Shown piece by piece: positions 1 through 8,136 of a DNA stretch of 64,000 bases. The stretch's first letter is position 1; each line of letters starts with the position of its first letter. A model generated the notes under the pieces. It was not told the origin of the DNA. It did not search any database and saw only the letters and a list, made by a program, of their open reading frames with translations. The stretch is from CAVQFO01 sp963711725 (GTDB lineage Bacteria > Pseudomonadota > Gammaproteobacteria > Nitrococcales > Aquisalimonadaceae), in assembly GCA_963711725.1 (NCBI GenBank), contig CAVQFO010000027.1, forward strand, positions 62,001 through 126,000, read 5' to 3'. The translations under genes and the position numbers were made by a program.

Positions 1-74
1 TCGCCGACGACGATCGGGTGGAATCGGTGATGCTGCCCGTGGCGGACGGCATCACCCTAGCCCGGAAATTGTGA
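1..74 (+). CDS. O-methyltransferase, C-terminal fragment
   Basis: Only the last 23 codons are inside the window, ending at a TGA at 72-74. They read ...DDRVESVMLPVADGITLARKL. The LP-x-x-DG-(I/L)-T-LA-(R/K)-K ending is the usual C-terminus of class I SAM-dependent O-methyltransferases of the caffeoyl-CoA type (methyltransf_3 family). These enzymes methylate catechol-like hydroxyls, but bacterial members often have no known substrate. The catalytic and SAM-binding parts lie upstream of the window, so nothing can be said of activity. The call rests only on the C-terminal signature. Confidence 0.6.
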   Translation, partial: ADDDRVESVMLPVADGITLARKL

Positions 75-246
75 AGCGCTTCCGCGACGGTGGGCCCCGG
101 GCCCGTTTTTTGCGATCATCTCGACTAGACAACCACGGAATCGGTGGCGGGTCAGAGAAGGATTGGCGCGAGCATCCCGGCCGTCGTCGTTGCAGCCAAT
201 GGAGGCGGGGCCGGAAGGCCGAAGCGCCCAGGGGAGAATCGATACA

Positions 247-669
247 ATGAGTACTGACAAGGCCGCCCGGCGGCTGCTGATCGCCGTGATCCTGACAACC
301 GCGGTGGTGATCAGCGGCTGCGCCACCACGGATCAGCCGCCTCCGCCCGACCAGGCCCGGTTCGAGCAGGGCAAGACCGCCTATGAACACAAGGACTACG
401 CCAAGGCCTTCGAGCTGATGCTGGGCGCCGCCCAGAGCGGCAACGCCCATGCCCAGTACACGGTGGGGTACATGTATTACGAAGGCCAGGGCGTGACCAG
501 AAACCGCGACCAGGCCTTGAAATGGATCCGGGAATCGGCGAAGAACGGCGACCGTCGGGCCGTGGAAGCCCTCAGCCGTATGGCGGGCATGGCCGCGAGC
601 GCGGACAAGAAGGCCAAGGGGGACTCCCCCGCCGAGCCGGTCAAACCCACGCCCTCCGGGGACAACTGA
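247..669 (+). CDS. Sel1-repeat lipoprotein
   Basis: A 140-residue predicted lipoprotein. The ATG at 247 is chosen over the longer frame from 163 because it follows a GGGAGA ribosome site and directly begins a signal peptide. That peptide has charged residues 4-9, a hydrophobic stretch 10-22 and the lipobox ISGC with Cys25. After a proline-rich linker, residues about 55-100 form one to two Sel1/TPR-like helical repeats (AQYTVGYMYYEGQGV, then A-x-KWI-x-x-SA-x-x-G). The C-terminus is a charged, disordered tail. Sel1 repeats mediate protein-protein contacts, and the likely location is a periplasm-facing lipid anchor. The partner is unknown. It stands alone between the methyltransferase and palindrome 690-966. 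Confidence 0.8.
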   Translation: MSTDKAARRLLIAVILTTAVVISGCATTDQPPPPDQARFEQGKTAYEHKDYAKAFELMLGAAQSGNAHAQYTVGYMYYEGQGVTRNRDQALKWIRESAKNGDRRAVEALSRMAGMAASADKKAKGDSPAEPVKPTPSGDN

Positions 670-689
670 CGGCCGGGCAACACCGCCCC

Positions 690-966
690 CTAGGGAGACG
701 CTGATTTATTCACGCGTCCGCGCTCAGGTCTGTTTTGGTCATCTGGGTAGGCGCGGTGGCGGTCGCGTAGCCGTCGCCACGGGGCCGGTGGCGCAACACC
801 GCCAGGGGCCAAAACAGGGCTGAGCCCTTCGGGTTACGGCCTGAGAAGCCGCCCTGGGGTGTTGCGCCGCTTGGCCGTAGAACGACTACGGCGCTGCGCG
901 GCGCGCCTACCATGCCGGCTTCTCAGGCCGTAAAGCGGCCGTGTGAATAAGTCAGCGTCTCCCTAG
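690..966. repeat. Structured palindrome, copy A (two-module, CTAG-ended)
   Basis: A 277-base element bounded by CTAG at 690-693 and 963-966. The outer arms 690-713 and 943-966 are inverted copies with one mismatch in 24. Inside are two head-to-head modules. The right one has a 14-base stem (about 839-852 with 917-930) enclosing GGTGTTGCGCCGCTTG, a small hairpin around 874-892 and GCGCGCCTACCAT. The left one, on the other strand, has a different stem (CTGTTTTGG type) around the same core. The right terminal CTAG contains the TAG stop of argA. See also 4383-4575, 20628-20792 and 23510-23780. No ORF inside is convincing. Confidence 0.85.
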
Positions 967-2282
967 AGCTTCTTGAGAAAGACCTTCGAATTCCGCTTGA
1001 GGTTGTACAGCTCTCGCTTGGCTACGGGCAGCGCCTCCAGGCTGGCCGGCTCGAAGCCCCGCTCCCGGAACCAGTGGGCCGCCCGCGTGGTCAGCACGAA
1101 CAAGTGGGACAGCCCCTGCGCGCGCGCTTCGCGCTCCACCTGACGCAGCAGACGGTCGCCCCGCTCCCCGCCGCGATACTCGGAATGCACGGCGAAGCAG
1201 GCCAGCTCCGCCATGGCTTCGGCGGGATGGGGATAGAGCGCCGCCGTGGCGACAATCATGCCGTCGCGTTCGACCACGGTGAAGTGCCCGATTTCCGTTT
1301 CCAGTACTTCCCTTGAGCGCCGGACCAACACCCCTTCGCGCTCCAGCGGCTGAATGAGCTCCAGCACGCCGCCCACGTCCTCCACCGTGGCCGGACGCAC
1401 GCTCTCGAAACTGTCGGCGGTAATCAACGTGCCCACGCCATCCCGGGTGAACAGCTCCAGCAACAGGGCACCGTCCACATGGCGGTTGAGCAGATGGACG
1501 CGCTGCACGCCGGCGCGGCAGGCCAGCACCAGCCCGTCCAGCAGGCGCAGAACCGCTTCGCTCAGGTCAGCGCTGCGCTCGCGCACGTAGGAAACGGCCT
1601 CGGCCAGGCTCATTTCACGAATCAGCTGGCCGTCCTCGGAGGTAATGACGTCGGTTTCGGTCAGGAAAACGAGCTTGTCCGCCTTGAGATCCCGAGCCAC
1701 GGCCAGGGCGACCTCTTCCGCCGACAGGTTGAACACTTCACCGGTGGGTGAGTAGCCCAGGGGGGCGATGGTGACCACGGCACCCTCGTCCAGGCGCTCG
1801 CGAATTGCGGCCACATCGATGCGGCGCACCTCCCCGGTATGCTGGAAATCGACGCCGTCGCGCACGCCCAGAGGCCGGGCGGTGACGAAATTGCCGGACG
1901 CCACCTTGATCCGGAAGCCGGCCATGGGGGAATTGGCCAGGCCCATGGACATGAGGGCCTCCACCTCCACCCGGATCGCCCCTACGGCCTCCTTGACGCA
2001 GTCCAGGGCGCGCCCATCGGTGATACGCAGGCCGCCGTGGTACTGCAGTTCGATGCCCCGGTCCTGAAGCCGCTGTTCGATTTGCGGCCGGGCGCCCACC
2101 ACCACCACCAGCTTCACGCCCAGGCTGTTCAGCAGGGCCAGGTCGTGCACCAGGTTCGGGAACTCCGGGCTGGCCACCGCCTCGCCGTCGATCCCCACCA
2201 CAAGGACACGGCCGCGATGGGCGTTGATGTACGGCGAACTTTGGCGGAACCACTGAACGTAACTGCCGGGGTCGATGCTCAC
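963..2282 (-). CDS. argA: N-acetylglutamate synthase (amino-acid N-acetyltransferase)
   Basis: Makes N-acetylglutamate from glutamate and acetyl-CoA, the first step of arginine synthesis; cytoplasmic. The protein is 439 residues, close to the usual ~440. Residues about 1-290 form the amino-acid-kinase-like domain (VLVVGIDGEAV..., VVVVGARPQIEQRL, ...APLGYSPTGEVFNL). Residues about 295-439 form the GNAT acetyltransferase domain, with the acetyl-CoA loop around H-SEYRGGERGDRLL. The longer upstream frame has no homologous sequence. The GTG at 2282 is chosen because it overlaps the argE stop as GTGA and starts the conserved region. The TAG stop lies inside the terminal CTAG of palindrome A. Expected feedback inhibition by arginine is family knowledge. 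Confidence 0.95.
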   Translation of the reverse strand: MSIDPGSYVQWFRQSSPYINAHRGRVLVVGIDGEAVASPEFPNLVHDLALLNSLGVKLVVVVGARPQIEQRLQDRGIELQYHGGLRITDGRALDCVKEAVGAIRVEVEALMSMGLANSPMAGFRIKVASGNFVTARPLGVRDGVDFQHTGEVRRIDVAAIRERLDEGAVVTIAPLGYSPTGEVFNLSAEEVALAVARDLKADKLVFLTETDVITSEDGQLIREMSLAEAVSYVRERSADLSEAVLRLLDGLVLACRAGVQRVHLLNRHVDGALLLELFTRDGVGTLITADSFESVRPATVEDVGGVLELIQPLEREGVLVRRSREVLETEIGHFTVVERDGMIVATAALYPHPAEAMAELACFAVHSEYRGGERGDRLLRQVEREARAQGLSHLFVLTTRAAHWFRERGFEPASLEALPVAKRELYNLKRNSKVFLKKL

Positions 2283-3454
2283 GGTGCGGCTCCTTCGGCC
2301 GGCTCGATGCAGAAACGACGAATCAGGGAGCGCAGCAGCTCCAGCGTGGGCTCGATGCGATCCACGGCCAGGTACTCGTCGGGCTGATGGGCCTGATCGA
2401 TGTCGCCGGGGCCCAGAATCACCACATCCATGCCCAGATCCCGGAGGAACGGCCCTTCCGTGCCGAAGGCGACGGCCTGGGCCTCGAAACCGGTCAAGCG
2501 CTCGGTGGCCTCGACGATGGCCGCGGCGGCCGGCGTTTCCATGGCCGGCAGGCCCGGGAACAGGGAGCGCAGCGTCAAGCCGTAGCCGTCCACCTCCAAC
2601 AGGGGGCGCAACCGCTGTTCCATGGCGACGCGCAACTCGTCCAGGCTCATGCCCGGCAGCGGCCGCAGGTCGATGTGGAGTTCGCAGTCGGCGCAAATGC
2701 GGTTCGGGTTGTCGCCGCCGTGGATATGGCCCAGGTTCATGGTCGGATAAGGCACGCCGAACTGAGAGTCGCGGTACCGGGTCTGCAGTTCCTCGCGCCA
2801 GCGCAGCAACTCGTTGAGGACCTTGGTCATCCCCTCCAGGGCGTTCAGCCCCAGGGACGGATCGCTGGAATGGCCCGAGCGCCCCACCACCCGGATGGAT
2901 TCCATCATCACGCCCTTGTGCATGCGCACGGGCTTCATGCCTGTCGGTTCGCCGATGACGGCGTGCCGGCCGATACGCTTTTGCTCGTCCACCAGGGCCT
3001 TGGCCCCGGTCATGCCGCTTTCCTCGTCGGCGGTGGCAAGGACCACCAGCGGCTGACGCAGCTTGCCCGCCTCGAGATCCCGGCAGGCCTCGACCACCAG
3101 GCCGAGAAAGGCTTTCATATCGGACGTGCCGAGCCCGTAGAGCCGGCCGTCACGCTCCGTGAGCTGGAAAGGATCGGAGCTCCAACCGGTCTCGTCGTAG
3201 GGCACGGTGTCGGTGTGCCCGGCAAGCACCAGCCCTCCTTCGCCGCGACCCAGCGTGGCGATGAGGTTGGCCTTGTCCGGCGCACCGGGGATCGCCTGGA
3301 TCTCCGTATCGAAACCCAGGGCAGCCAGCCACTCGCCCAGCCGTTCCACCACGGCGCGATTGCCCTGATCGAATTCCGGGGTGACGCTGCTGACCGAGGA
3401 CAGCGCGATCAACTCGCGCAGCATATCCATCAGCGGTGGCACATGCCCTGTCAT
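2279..3454 (-). CDS. argE: Acetylornithine deacetylase
   Basis: Hydrolyses N-acetylornithine to ornithine and acetate in arginine synthesis. It is an M20 metallopeptidase of 391 residues with the expected motifs in order: HTDTVP (metal His and Asp, about residue 79), GLGTSDMK (metal Asp), TADEESG (general base and metal Glu), GEPT, and HGGDNPNRICADCEL in the dimerisation lid. A GGAGG ribosome site precedes the ATG. It sits 13 bases after the ygiM-like gene and overlaps argA by four bases, so the three are probably cotranscribed. ArgE and ArgA together imply the linear arginine pathway, unless an ornithine acetyltransferase exists elsewhere. Confidence 0.95.
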   Translation of the reverse strand: MTGHVPPLMDMLRELIALSSVSSVTPEFDQGNRAVVERLGEWLAALGFDTEIQAIPGAPDKANLIATLGRGEGGLVLAGHTDTVPYDETGWSSDPFQLTERDGRLYGLGTSDMKAFLGLVVEACRDLEAGKLRQPLVVLATADEESGMTGAKALVDEQKRIGRHAVIGEPTGMKPVRMHKGVMMESIRVVGRSGHSSDPSLGLNALEGMTKVLNELLRWREELQTRYRDSQFGVPYPTMNLGHIHGGDNPNRICADCELHIDLRPLPGMSLDELRVAMEQRLRPLLEVDGYGLTLRSLFPGLPAMETPAAAAIVEATERLTGFEAQAVAFGTEGPFLRDLGMDVVILGPGDIDQAHQPDEYLAVDRIEPTLELLRSLIRRFCIEPAEGAAP

Positions 3455-3467
3455 GACGCCTCCGGGC

Positions 3468-4133
3468 TCACAGGCCGCCGGAACCCCAGCCGGACCTGCG
3501 GCGCGGGCGCAGCCGCGGCAGGATCAGGCCCAGGATGATGCCGCCGAACAGCACCAGCGCGCCCACCATGAACCAGCGTTGGTCACTGCGGGACTTCAGG
3601 GTGCTGAGCTCCTGCTTCTTGTCTTCCACCAGGCGCTTGAGATCGATCACCTGCTTTTTCAGATCCTGGTTTTCCTGGGCCATGTGCAGGCCTTTCGCCG
3701 CTTCGTCCAGTTGCTGCTTGAGCTTGGCGTTCTCGGCCTGGGTCTTTTCCAACTGGGATTGCAGGGACTTCGATTCCTGCTTCACGCTCCCCAGGGACTG
3801 GGACTGCTGCTGGGTTTCCTCACGCAGCTTTGCCAGATTCGCCTTGGCCTTCTGCAACTGGTCCCGCGCGCTGGGGGAATCCATCAGGTAACGGGTCAGC
3901 ACCCAACCCTCATCGCCGGCCTGGGTCCGCACCAGCGTCCAGCCTTCCTCCCCGACCTGCTGCACCTCCAGCGGCGTGCCGCTGTCGAGCAGCTTCGTGA
4001 TCTTGTACTGGTTGCCCGGCCCCGAGCGCATGGTGATCTGAAGCTGATCACTGACATAGCGGGTCGGCCCCGCGACAGCCGCCTGCGCAATCAACAAGGA
4101 CAAGGCAAACATCAATATTGGCGCTTTCCGCAC
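3468..4133 (-). CDS. SH3-domain and membrane-anchor protein (YgiM family)
   Basis: A 221-residue envelope protein. The layout is a signal peptide (about 1-20, ending QAAVA), one bacterial SH3 domain (about 22-88, with MRSGPGNQYKI and GWVLTRYL), a long coiled coil rich in Q, K and E (about 90-170), a C-terminal membrane helix (MVGALVLFGGIILGLIL) and a basic tail RLRPRRR. This is the YgiM/TIGR04211 architecture. The role is unknown, but the SH3 domain probably binds peptidoglycan. The GTG at 4133 is preferred because GAGGGG lies six bases before it and it opens the signal peptide; the longer frame starts in untranslated sequence. It is the first gene of the argE-argA operon. Confidence 0.8.
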   Translation of the reverse strand: MRKAPILMFALSLLIAQAAVAGPTRYVSDQLQITMRSGPGNQYKITKLLDSGTPLEVQQVGEEGWTLVRTQAGDEGWVLTRYLMDSPSARDQLQKAKANLAKLREETQQQSQSLGSVKQESKSLQSQLEKTQAENAKLKQQLDEAAKGLHMAQENQDLKKQVIDLKRLVEDKKQELSTLKSRSDQRWFMVGALVLFGGIILGLILPRLRPRRRSGWGSGGL

Positions 4134-4225
4134 GAATAACCCCTCGGTTTGGATGACGTTCCGTTCCGGTCGGCCGCGCGGGCGGAACATCCGGGCGTGA
4201 CCGCGAGAATCGGATAAAGTCCCTG

Positions 4226-4253
4226 ATTGTATAGGATGCCCAGCGCTTTCCAA
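4226..4253 (-). promoter_or_regulatory. Likely sigma-70 promoter for ygiM-like/argE/argA
   Basis: Read on the minus strand, TTGGAA (4253-4248) is followed after 16 bases by TACAAT (4231-4226). Both match sigma-70 hexamers well, and the spacing is acceptable. The site is about 95 bases upstream of the GTG at 4133. No arginine repressor box was recognised. The rest of 4254-4382 shows nothing supportable. Confidence 0.55.
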
Positions 4254-4382
4254 GCGTTGACGGGGGTCCCACGACCTCGAAATCCCGCGGTATTCGCCCT
4301 TCACCCGGCGCGATGGAACGTGCGCGGAACCGATTCCGCCCCTAAGATAGCGCCCTCAAGAGAAATGGAGAGTCCGGCATGA

Positions 4383-4575
4383 CTAGTGTCCAGCTTCATA
4401 CTGTTTGGTACTTTCAGCGCGAGGCAAAACGGCCGGATGCTAGGGAGACGCTCAAATGCCTCAATCCGGCGTTGCACTGCTTGACAAGGACCCGCCCATT
4501 GCCTGCGCAGTGCGCCTTGTCTTGAGGCATTTGAGGGACTCTGAAAGGATCAAACAGTATGAAACAGGACACTAG
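4383..4575. repeat. Structured palindrome, copy B (one-module, CTAG-ended)
   Basis: A 193-base element with CTAG at 4383-4386 and 4572-4575. The outer arms 4383-4417 and 4541-4575 are inverted copies with four mismatches in 35. Inside, a perfect 14-base stem (4451-4464 with 4522-4535) encloses GGCGTTGCACTGCTTG, CCATTGCCTGCG and GTGCGCCTTG. The inner CTAGGGAGACG at 4440 matches the terminus of copy A. The right arm carries the ribosome site (GAAAGGA, 4543-4549), the ATG (4559) and the first codons of the RlmI-like gene. Confidence 0.85.
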
Positions 4576-5782
4576 CGAAACACTCGCTTCGCTGCGATTG
4601 AAACGCGGCGAGGAGAAACGACTGAAGGCCGGCCACCTGTGGGTATTCTCCAATGAAGTGGATACGGCCCAATCGCCGATGAAGGACCTGCAACCGGGGC
4701 AATTGGTGGAAATCCAAGACCATCACGGCAAGGCCCTGGGCACCGGCTACGCCAACCCCCACTCGCTGATATGCGCCCGGCTGGTCAGCCGGGACACCCG
4801 CTACCGGCTATCGGAATCGCTGCTGGTGCACCGCCTCAACCTGGCCCTGAGCCTGCGGGAACGTTTTTACGCCACCCCCCACTACCGGCTGATCCACGGC
4901 GACGGCGACGGGCTCTCCGGGCTGGTGGTGGACCGCTTCGGCGACACTTGCGTGGTTCAACTGACCACGGCGGGCATGGAAGCCATGCGCGAGGAAATCG
5001 TCACGGCGGTGCAGCGGGTAGTGGCGCCGCGCCATATCCTGCTGCGCAACGACGCGCCGATTCGCGAGCTCGAGGGCTTGGGCGCCTACGTGGAATGGGT
5101 CGGCCCCGAAGGCCCGGCGGAACTGGAAATCCTGGAAAACGGCGGCTCGTTCCGGGCCCCCGCCGTGGGCGGACAGAAAACCGGCTGGTATTACGACCAT
5201 CGCGCCAACCGGGCCCGGCTGGGACCTTACGTCAAAGGCCGGCGCGTCCTGGATTGTTTTTCCTATGTGGGCGCCTGGGGCGTGCAGGCAGCGCTTGCCG
5301 GAGCCGAGGCCGTGACCTGCATCGACAGCTCCGCGGACGCCGTTGCCGCCGTCGAGGCCAATGCCGCTCTCAACGGCGTGGGCGCGCGCGTCCAGGCCAC
5401 CATGGCGGACGTATTCGAGGCGCTCAAGAGCCTGCGTGAGCAGCGCGAAAAGTTCGACGTGGTGATTCTAGACCCGCCGGCCTTCGTCAAGCGCAAGAAG
5501 GATCTCAAATCGGGGCTGGCGGGGTACCAGCGGCTCAACCGGCTCGCCATGCAGTTGCTGGAAACGGATGGAATGCTGGTTTCGGCCTCCTGCTCGTCCC
5601 ATGTCGGCGAAGCGGACCTGATCCGCCAGATCCTGGCCGGCGCCCGCCACCTGGACCGCACCTTCCAGATCGTGGAAACCGGGCAGCAGGCGCCGGACCA
5701 TCCCATTCACCCGGCCCTTCCCGAAACCCGCTACCTGAAGGCGGTGTTCGGGCGCGTCAATACGGCGTGGAGCCTGCCGTAG
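4559..5782 (+). CDS. rlmI: Class I SAM-dependent rRNA methyltransferase, RlmI-like
   Basis: A 407-residue enzyme of the RlmI family, expected to make 5-methylcytosine in 23S rRNA. Residues about 10-85 form the PUA domain (L-KRGEEKRLKAGHLWVFSNEVD). The middle carries the EEHD-like insert. The Rossmann methyltransferase domain includes GGQKTGWYYDHRANR, VLDCFSYVGAWG (SAM loop), DPPAFVKRKK and the catalytic-type SCSSHV. Homologues begin at about residue 10, so MKQDTSETLA is an extra N-terminus contributed mainly by palindrome B. The ATG at 4559 is the only good start; an in-frame TTG at codon 14 is possible but has no ribosome site. The exact target base is inferred from family only. Confidence 0.85.
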   Translation: MKQDTSETLASLRLKRGEEKRLKAGHLWVFSNEVDTAQSPMKDLQPGQLVEIQDHHGKALGTGYANPHSLICARLVSRDTRYRLSESLLVHRLNLALSLRERFYATPHYRLIHGDGDGLSGLVVDRFGDTCVVQLTTAGMEAMREEIVTAVQRVVAPRHILLRNDAPIRELEGLGAYVEWVGPEGPAELEILENGGSFRAPAVGGQKTGWYYDHRANRARLGPYVKGRRVLDCFSYVGAWGVQAALAGAEAVTCIDSSADAVAAVEANAALNGVGARVQATMADVFEALKSLREQREKFDVVILDPPAFVKRKKDLKSGLAGYQRLNRLAMQLLETDGMLVSASCSSHVGEADLIRQILAGARHLDRTFQIVETGQQAPDHPIHPALPETRYLKAVFGRVNTAWSLP

Positions 5783-5856
5783 CGCCGGCGGGGATCACCG
5801 GCGCGGCAGCCACCGGAACCTGGCAAAACTTCTCGAAAGGCTAGTAGACTTCGCCC

Positions 5857-6702
5857 ATGCTCACCTACCCCGACATCGACCCGATCATCATCCACATCGG
5901 TCCCGTGGCCCTGCACTGGTACGGGCTGATGTACGGCATCGGCTTTATCGGCGCCTGGTGGCTGGGCCGCCGTCGCGCCCGCCGCCCGGACCTGCCGTTG
6001 ACGCCGAATCAGGTGGAAGACCTGCTGATCTATGTCGCGGCAGGCGTGGTGCTGGGCGGACGGCTGGGCTACGTACTCTTCTACGATCTGCCCCGCACGC
6101 TGTCCGACCCGCTTAGCATCTTCAAGATCTGGGAAGGCGGGATGTCGTTCCACGGCGGCCTGCTGGGCGTGTTCCTGACCACATGGTTCTTCGCGCGCCG
6201 GGTGGGCTGCAGCTGGTTCGACATTACGGATTTCGTGGCGCCGCTGGTCCCCATCGGACTCGGCGCGGGCCGAATCGGCAACTTCATCAACGGCGAACTG
6301 TGGGGCAAGCCCACCGATCTGCCCTGGGGCATGGTGGTGCCGCGACTCGGGCCGGTGCCGCATCATCCATCCCAGCTCTACGAATTCGCCCTGGAAGGCG
6401 TGGCCCTGCTCACCATACTGTTGATCTTCGGCCGCAAGGCGCGACCGCGCATGGCGGTCTCGGGCATGTTCCTGCTGTGCTACGGCATCTTCCGATTCCT
6501 GGTGGAATTCGTCCGCATGCCCGACCCGCAACTTGGCTACCTGGCCTTCGGCTGGGTCACCATGGGCCAGGTCCTCTCGGCGCCGATGATTCTCGCCGGC
6601 GCATTCCTGCTATGGCTCGCCTATAAGCGCAACGTGTACTACCGGGCGCCCGCCGCGGGCCGCGACGAATCCACCCAACAAGCGGAACGAAGCGCACGAT
6701 GA
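5857..6702 (+). CDS. lgt: Prolipoprotein diacylglyceryl transferase
   Basis: Transfers diacylglycerol from phosphatidylglycerol to the lipobox cysteine of prolipoproteins, the first step of lipoprotein maturation. It is an integral inner-membrane enzyme of 281 residues with about seven hydrophobic helices. HWYGLMYGIGFIGAWW lies near the N-terminus. The family signature GRIGNFINGELWG is near residue 140, and a conserved HPSQLYE with catalytic-type His follows. It overlaps thyA by four bases (ATGA), an arrangement common in gammaproteobacteria, and the two are probably cotranslated. It would serve the lipoproteins at 247 and 10403. Confidence 0.95.
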   Translation: MLTYPDIDPIIIHIGPVALHWYGLMYGIGFIGAWWLGRRRARRPDLPLTPNQVEDLLIYVAAGVVLGGRLGYVLFYDLPRTLSDPLSIFKIWEGGMSFHGGLLGVFLTTWFFARRVGCSWFDITDFVAPLVPIGLGAGRIGNFINGELWGKPTDLPWGMVVPRLGPVPHHPSQLYEFALEGVALLTILLIFGRKARPRMAVSGMFLLCYGIFRFLVEFVRMPDPQLGYLAFGWVTMGQVLSAPMILAGAFLLWLAYKRNVYYRAPAAGRDESTQQAERSAR

Positions 6703-7493
6703 AGCAATACCTGGATCTCATGCGCCACGTACGCGACAACGGCGTGCGCAAGGACGACCGAACGGGCACCGGAACCGTGTCCGTGTTTGGACACCAGATG
6801 CGGTTCAACCTCCAGGAAGGGTTCCCGCTGGTCACCACCAAGAAGGTGCACCTGCGCTCGATCATCCACGAGCTGCTCTGGTTCCTGAAGGGCGACAGCA
6901 ATATCCGCTACCTGAAGGAAAACGGCGTCAGCATCTGGGACGAGTGGGCGGACGAGGACGGCGATCTCGGCCCCATTTACGGCGTTCAGTGGCGATCCTG
7001 GCCCACCGCCGACGGCCGCACCGTCGATCAGATCCAGACCATTATCGACCAGATCCGCAACACCCCCGATTCTCGCCGAATCATCGTCAATGCCTGGAAC
7101 GTGGGGGAAATCGAGCGCATGGCGCTGCCACCCTGCCACACCATGTTCCAGTTCTACGTAGCCGAAGGGCGCCTGTCCTGCCAGCTCTACCAGCGCAGCG
7201 CCGACATCTTCCTGGGCGTCCCCTTCAATATCGCCTCGTACGCACTGTTGACCCTGATGCTGGCCCAGGTCTGCGATCTGGAACCGGGCGACTTCATCCA
7301 CACCCTGGGCGACGCCCATCTCTATCTGAACCACCTGGAACAGGCCGACTTGCAGCTCCAACGCGAGCCCTATCCCCTACCGCGCATGAAACTCAACCCG
7401 GACGTACGCTCCCTGTTCGACTTCCGCTACGAGGACTTCGAGCTGGAGGGTTACCAGTGCCACCCGCACATCAAGGCGCCGGTGGCGGTGTAG
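6699..7493 (+). CDS. thyA: Thymidylate synthase
   Basis: Methylates dUMP to dTMP using 5,10-methylenetetrahydrofolate and yields dihydrofolate. It has 264 residues, the same length as the E. coli enzyme. Visible motifs are DRTGTGT, the active-site loop ALPPCHTMFQFYV with the nucleophilic Cys, QRSAD and DAHLYLNH. The start overlaps the lgt stop. folA follows at 8137, so the dihydrofolate produced here can be recycled. The GxxExxY cassette 7523-8101 sits between the two and looks like an insertion into a thyA-folA pair. Confidence 0.97.
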   Translation: MKQYLDLMRHVRDNGVRKDDRTGTGTVSVFGHQMRFNLQEGFPLVTTKKVHLRSIIHELLWFLKGDSNIRYLKENGVSIWDEWADEDGDLGPIYGVQWRSWPTADGRTVDQIQTIIDQIRNTPDSRRIIVNAWNVGEIERMALPPCHTMFQFYVAEGRLSCQLYQRSADIFLGVPFNIASYALLTLMLAQVCDLEPGDFIHTLGDAHLYLNHLEQADLQLQREPYPLPRMKLNPDVRSLFDFRYEDFELEGYQCHPHIKAPVAV

Positions 7494-7522
7494 GCGGCAC
7501 GGCATCTGTTTAAGGGACGTGA

Positions 7523-8101
7523 ACCACAGAGACACAGAGGTCACAAAGAAAGGCAAATTTCGGCTTCAGGGACGGAGAGGGCCATGGAAGACAGACACCA
7601 AAGTGAGGACGACTATCGGATTCTTTCCGCTGAGGTTATAGCGGCGGCGATCGAAGTGCATCGGCATCTGGGCCCCGGTTTGCTCGAATCGGCGTACGAA
7701 TCCGCCCTCTGCCGTGAACTGGCGTTGCGCAAGATTCGATTTCAACGACAGATCGAATTGCCGATTCACTACAAAGGCATGCGGATAGACTGCAGCTATC
7801 GCGTTGATCTCATCGTGGAAGATTCAGTGCTGTTGGAGTTGAAGGCCGTAAACCGCCTGGACCCGATTCACGAAGCTCAACTGCTGACCTACCTACGCGC
7901 AAGCGGCCTCTGGTTGGGCCTACTACTGAATTTCAACAGTCCCACCATGGCGAACGGCGATCAAGCGCATTGTCCACGGTGACCCATGCCGGCAAGCCGG
8001 GCAAACCAGGAACACGTAGAGTGTAAATGTCATATACGAGTCATAACCATATGCATTTGAACACCTTTGCCTCCTCTCTGTGGCCTCTGTGCCTCTGTGG
8101 T
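7523..8101 (+). mobile_element. Putative mobile unit: GxxExxY gene between inverted ACAGAG repeats
   Basis: The left arm 7523-7553 (ACCACAGAGACACAGAGGTC...) and right arm 8070-8101 (...CTCTGTGCCTCTGTGGT) are imperfect inverted copies of about 31 bases. They enclose only the GxxExxY gene. The same repeat occurs without a gene as short inverted pairs at 26476-26553, 39892-39969 and 52762-52843, and singly at 50927-50950. The layout resembles a gene-bearing unit with gene-less derivatives, as known for REP sequences and RAYT transposases. That this unit is mobile is inference. No target duplication was identified. Confidence 0.45.
7584..7982 (+). CDS. GxxExxY protein (PDDEXK_3 nuclease-like), 3' end frameshifted
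   Basis: A 132-residue member of the GxxExxY family (TIGR04256). The name-giving motif is GLLESAY at residues 32-38, preceded by VIAAAIEVHRHLGPG. A PDDEXK-type core follows: D75 in YRVDLIVE and E85-x-K87 in LLELKAV, then AQLLTYLRASGLWLGLLLNFN. Family members have unproven function, though the fold is that of restriction-like nucleases. An extra base near 7955-7960 appears to shift the last codons. The +1 frame reads NGIKRIVHG, the expected ending, whereas the given frame reads NGDQAHCPR. The gene is bracketed by inverted ACAGAG repeats between thyA and folA. Confidence 0.8.
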   Translation: MEDRHQSEDDYRILSAEVIAAAIEVHRHLGPGLLESAYESALCRELALRKIRFQRQIELPIHYKGMRIDCSYRVDLIVEDSVLLELKAVNRLDPIHEAQLLTYLRASGLWLGLLLNFNSPTMANGDQAHCPR

Positions 8102-8136
8102 GAACTCGATGGAATCCGGAACCCGCTAAAACGACC

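Noticed and set aside
690..966. Palindrome A as an intrinsic terminator between the lipoprotein and argA
   Set aside because: It is far larger than a terminator, lacks T-tracts and shares a specific core with three other elements, although it may still affect transcript ends.
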